NCBI GenBank assembly: GCA_017619635.1
Contig: JAFZRZ010000044.1
Span: forward strand, 1 to 46,090
Reading direction: 5' to 3'
DNA length: 46,090 bases
DNA from: Lachnospiraceae bacterium
Lineage (GTDB): Bacteria; Bacillota; Clostridia; Lachnospirales; Lachnospiraceae
The notes below the pieces were generated by a model that saw nothing but the letters and a program-made list of their open reading frames with translations, did not search any database and was not told the DNA's origin. Both the position numbers and the translations under genes were made by a program. Positions within the stretch are counted from its first letter, which is position 1. Each line of letters starts with the position of its first letter. Positions 44,899 through 46,090 of this stretch are shown piece after piece.

Positions 44899-46090
44899 TT
44901 ATTTGAACGGTATTTCCATTTGTTCGGAGACCTTTATAAAGCCATCATCCGATGATGTATCAGCTTTTCGTCTCCAAGCGCGTACTCTTCCGTATTTTGA
45001 AACAGTTCGTGTTCCAACAGCCTCCCATTCCGGGAAATGATGCATCATTTCTGAGATCCTGTTGCAGTCGCTCTTCTTAAGCTGGTCATACTGCGAATAA
45101 CCCAGGGCTTCATATGCAAGCATTTTGACGCACACGTATTTTTCCTGAGTATTTGTAAGGAAATACTCTATCGACTCCTGATCGTTATCTTCCGGAGTGA
45201 AACGTTCCTGGTACTTTGCCAGTTCAGCCTGCAGGTGTCTTGGAAGTGTAAGAGAGAACCTGCCGCTTCTGTATATTTCCATAATTTCAGCCCATACTTG
45301 AAGAATGTATTCACGGGACTCGTCTTCATTATCCAAAATATGAACCTTAGCCTTATCCATATGGGTTTCAATCGGAATGATGCGTCTGTTGCCGCTCTTA
45401 TCCATCGGGAGAACTTCCATTTTATTGGATGTACCGCCGAAGACACACTGTCGTCTCCTGTCTTTGGGATGCTTCTCATAGGGTGTTCGGTAGGTATCCT
45501 TTTGGCGGCTTAAGAAGCTCTTTATCTCTTCAACTCTTCTGGAATTAAGTGTTGCCAGCATTTCCGGCATTTCTACGATCCAGTGTCCCTGCAGTTTGAC
45601 CACGATCTTCTCATCATCGAGTCTCTTAAGGTCATCCGAAAAGTATTCATCCTTTATGGCAAGGAACCTGAAAAGAGTGGATTTTCCGGCTCCCTGGTCT
45701 CCCACAAGACATATGGATGTTTCAAACTTGCATCCGGGGTCGAATATCCTGCAGACTGCTCCCAGCATGAACAGCTTTATGGATTCTGTTGTGAGTTCTG
45801 TCTTTTCAACCCCAAAGAAATGCGAGAGCATGTCCTCAAGACGGTTAGTACCGTCCCACACCAGATCGTTCAGTAGATCCCTGATCGGATGGTAGCGGTT
45901 CTCATTAGCGATGATCTGTATGGCTTTTTCAATCACATTTGAATTACTGATACCATAGTTTTCTTCTATATAAAGTGTGATATATGCCATGTCGGTGTCA
46001 TTCAGAATGTCACCTTCTCTCTTCCAACCAAGATCTCTGACGATATCGATCCTCTCAGTTAGTTCGTTGATGCGGATTGCTCCAATAAAA
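44899..46090 (-). CDS. VirE/VapE family P-loop replication-type protein (partial)
   Basis: The frame continues without a stop through the right edge, so the gene is 5'-truncated. Residues beyond the ATG at 45990 read INELTERIDIVRDLGW and NDTDMAYITLYIEENYG, a normal part of the family. It has NRYHPIRDLLNDLVWDG, a Walker A GDQGAGKST (near 95 of the ATG-started form), DLKRLDDEKIVVKLQGHWIVEMPEM, and YEKHPKDRRRQCVFGGTSN with NRRIIPIE, the PF05272-type VirE core. Such proteins are SF3-like helicases or ATPases in phages, phage-inducible islands and ICEs. C-terminal 100 residues are less conserved. It precedes the integrase on the same strand. Confidence 0.9.
   Translation of the reverse strand, partial: FIGAIRINELTERIDIVRDLGWKREGDILNDTDMAYITLYIEENYGISNSNVIEKAIQIIANENRYHPIRDLLNDLVWDGTNRLEDMLSHFFGVEKTELTTESIKLFMLGAVCRIFDPGCKFETSICLVGDQGAGKSTLFRFLAIKDEYFSDDLKRLDDEKIVVKLQGHWIVEMPEMLATLNSRRVEEIKSFLSRQKDTYRTPYEKHPKDRRRQCVFGGTSNKMEVLPMDKSGNRRIIPIETHMDKAKVHILDNEDESREYILQVWAEIMEIYRSGRFSLTLPRHLQAELAKYQERFTPEDNDQESIEYFLTNTQEKYVCVKMLAYEALGYSQYDQLKKSDCNRISEMMHHFPEWEAVGTRTVSKYGRVRAWRRKADTSSDDGFIKVSEQMEIPFK

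Noticed and set aside
45988..45990. ATG at 45990 as the start of the VirE-like gene
   Set aside because: The frame is open and protein-like to the right edge (INELTERIDIVRDLGW), so the real start is outside the window.

Overview
The window is a low-GC Firmicutes chromosome segment centred on the replication origin, most likely from the family Lachnospiraceae. The evidence is an origin block of Bacillus/Clostridium type (rpmH-rnpA-yidD-yidC-jag-mnmE-mnmG on one side, dnaA-dnaN-S4-recF-gyrB-gyrA on the other), a rsmG...parS-parA-parB block, and a DUF4446 protein and a DUF3881-type protein, which I associate with this group. Species cannot be called from sequence alone.

Layout. (1) 1-1740: tail of an unknown gene, a CheY-like receiver protein, a palindrome-rich intergenic region and rsmI. 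(2) 1839-6861 (-): a run resembling the B. subtilis yaaO-tmk-yaaR-holB-ricT-yabB region, with a decarboxylase, a guanylate-kinase-like protein where tmk would sit, YaaR, HolB, RicT and a TrmN6-type methyltransferase. (3) 6871-19110: an accessory envelope region holding an L,D-transpeptidase, a fused GT2-GtrA protein, two large paralogous GT-C-like membrane proteins in opposite orientations, a divergent GNAT-PPTase pair, an unknown 161-aa protein, a PAS-GGDEF protein, a GH25 muramidase and a cation/proton antiporter. (4) 19126-29145 (-): dgt, gyrA, gyrB, recF, the S4 protein, dnaN and dnaA. (5) oriC, with DnaA boxes on both sides of dnaA (27.6-27.8 kb and 29.2-29.45 kb). (6) 29626-43254 (+): rpmH through mnmG, a short MazG, rsmG, an orphan LuxR-type response regulator, two parS palindromes, parA, parB, DUF4446, an HD-GYP protein, serS and a DUF3881-type protein. 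(7) 43262-46090: a degenerate tRNA-like sequence, a good tRNA-Arg(CCU), and the start of an integrated element (tyrosine recombinase, then a VirE/VapE-type P-loop protein that runs off the window).

How it works together. Transcription mostly diverges from oriC, so most genes run with the replication fork. The exceptions left of the origin are rsmI and the 11.9-15.3 kb block, which face the fork. The core genes cover initiation, clamp and gyrase, RNase P and tRNA modification, membrane insertion, and origin segregation by ParABS. The envelope region looks like a Gtr-type (polyprenyl-phosphate sugar, GtrA flippase, GT-C transferase) glycosylation set next to wall-remodelling enzymes. It is the best candidate here for poorly described biology. 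The right edge is a mobile element at a tRNA gene, with compact control signals around its integrase.
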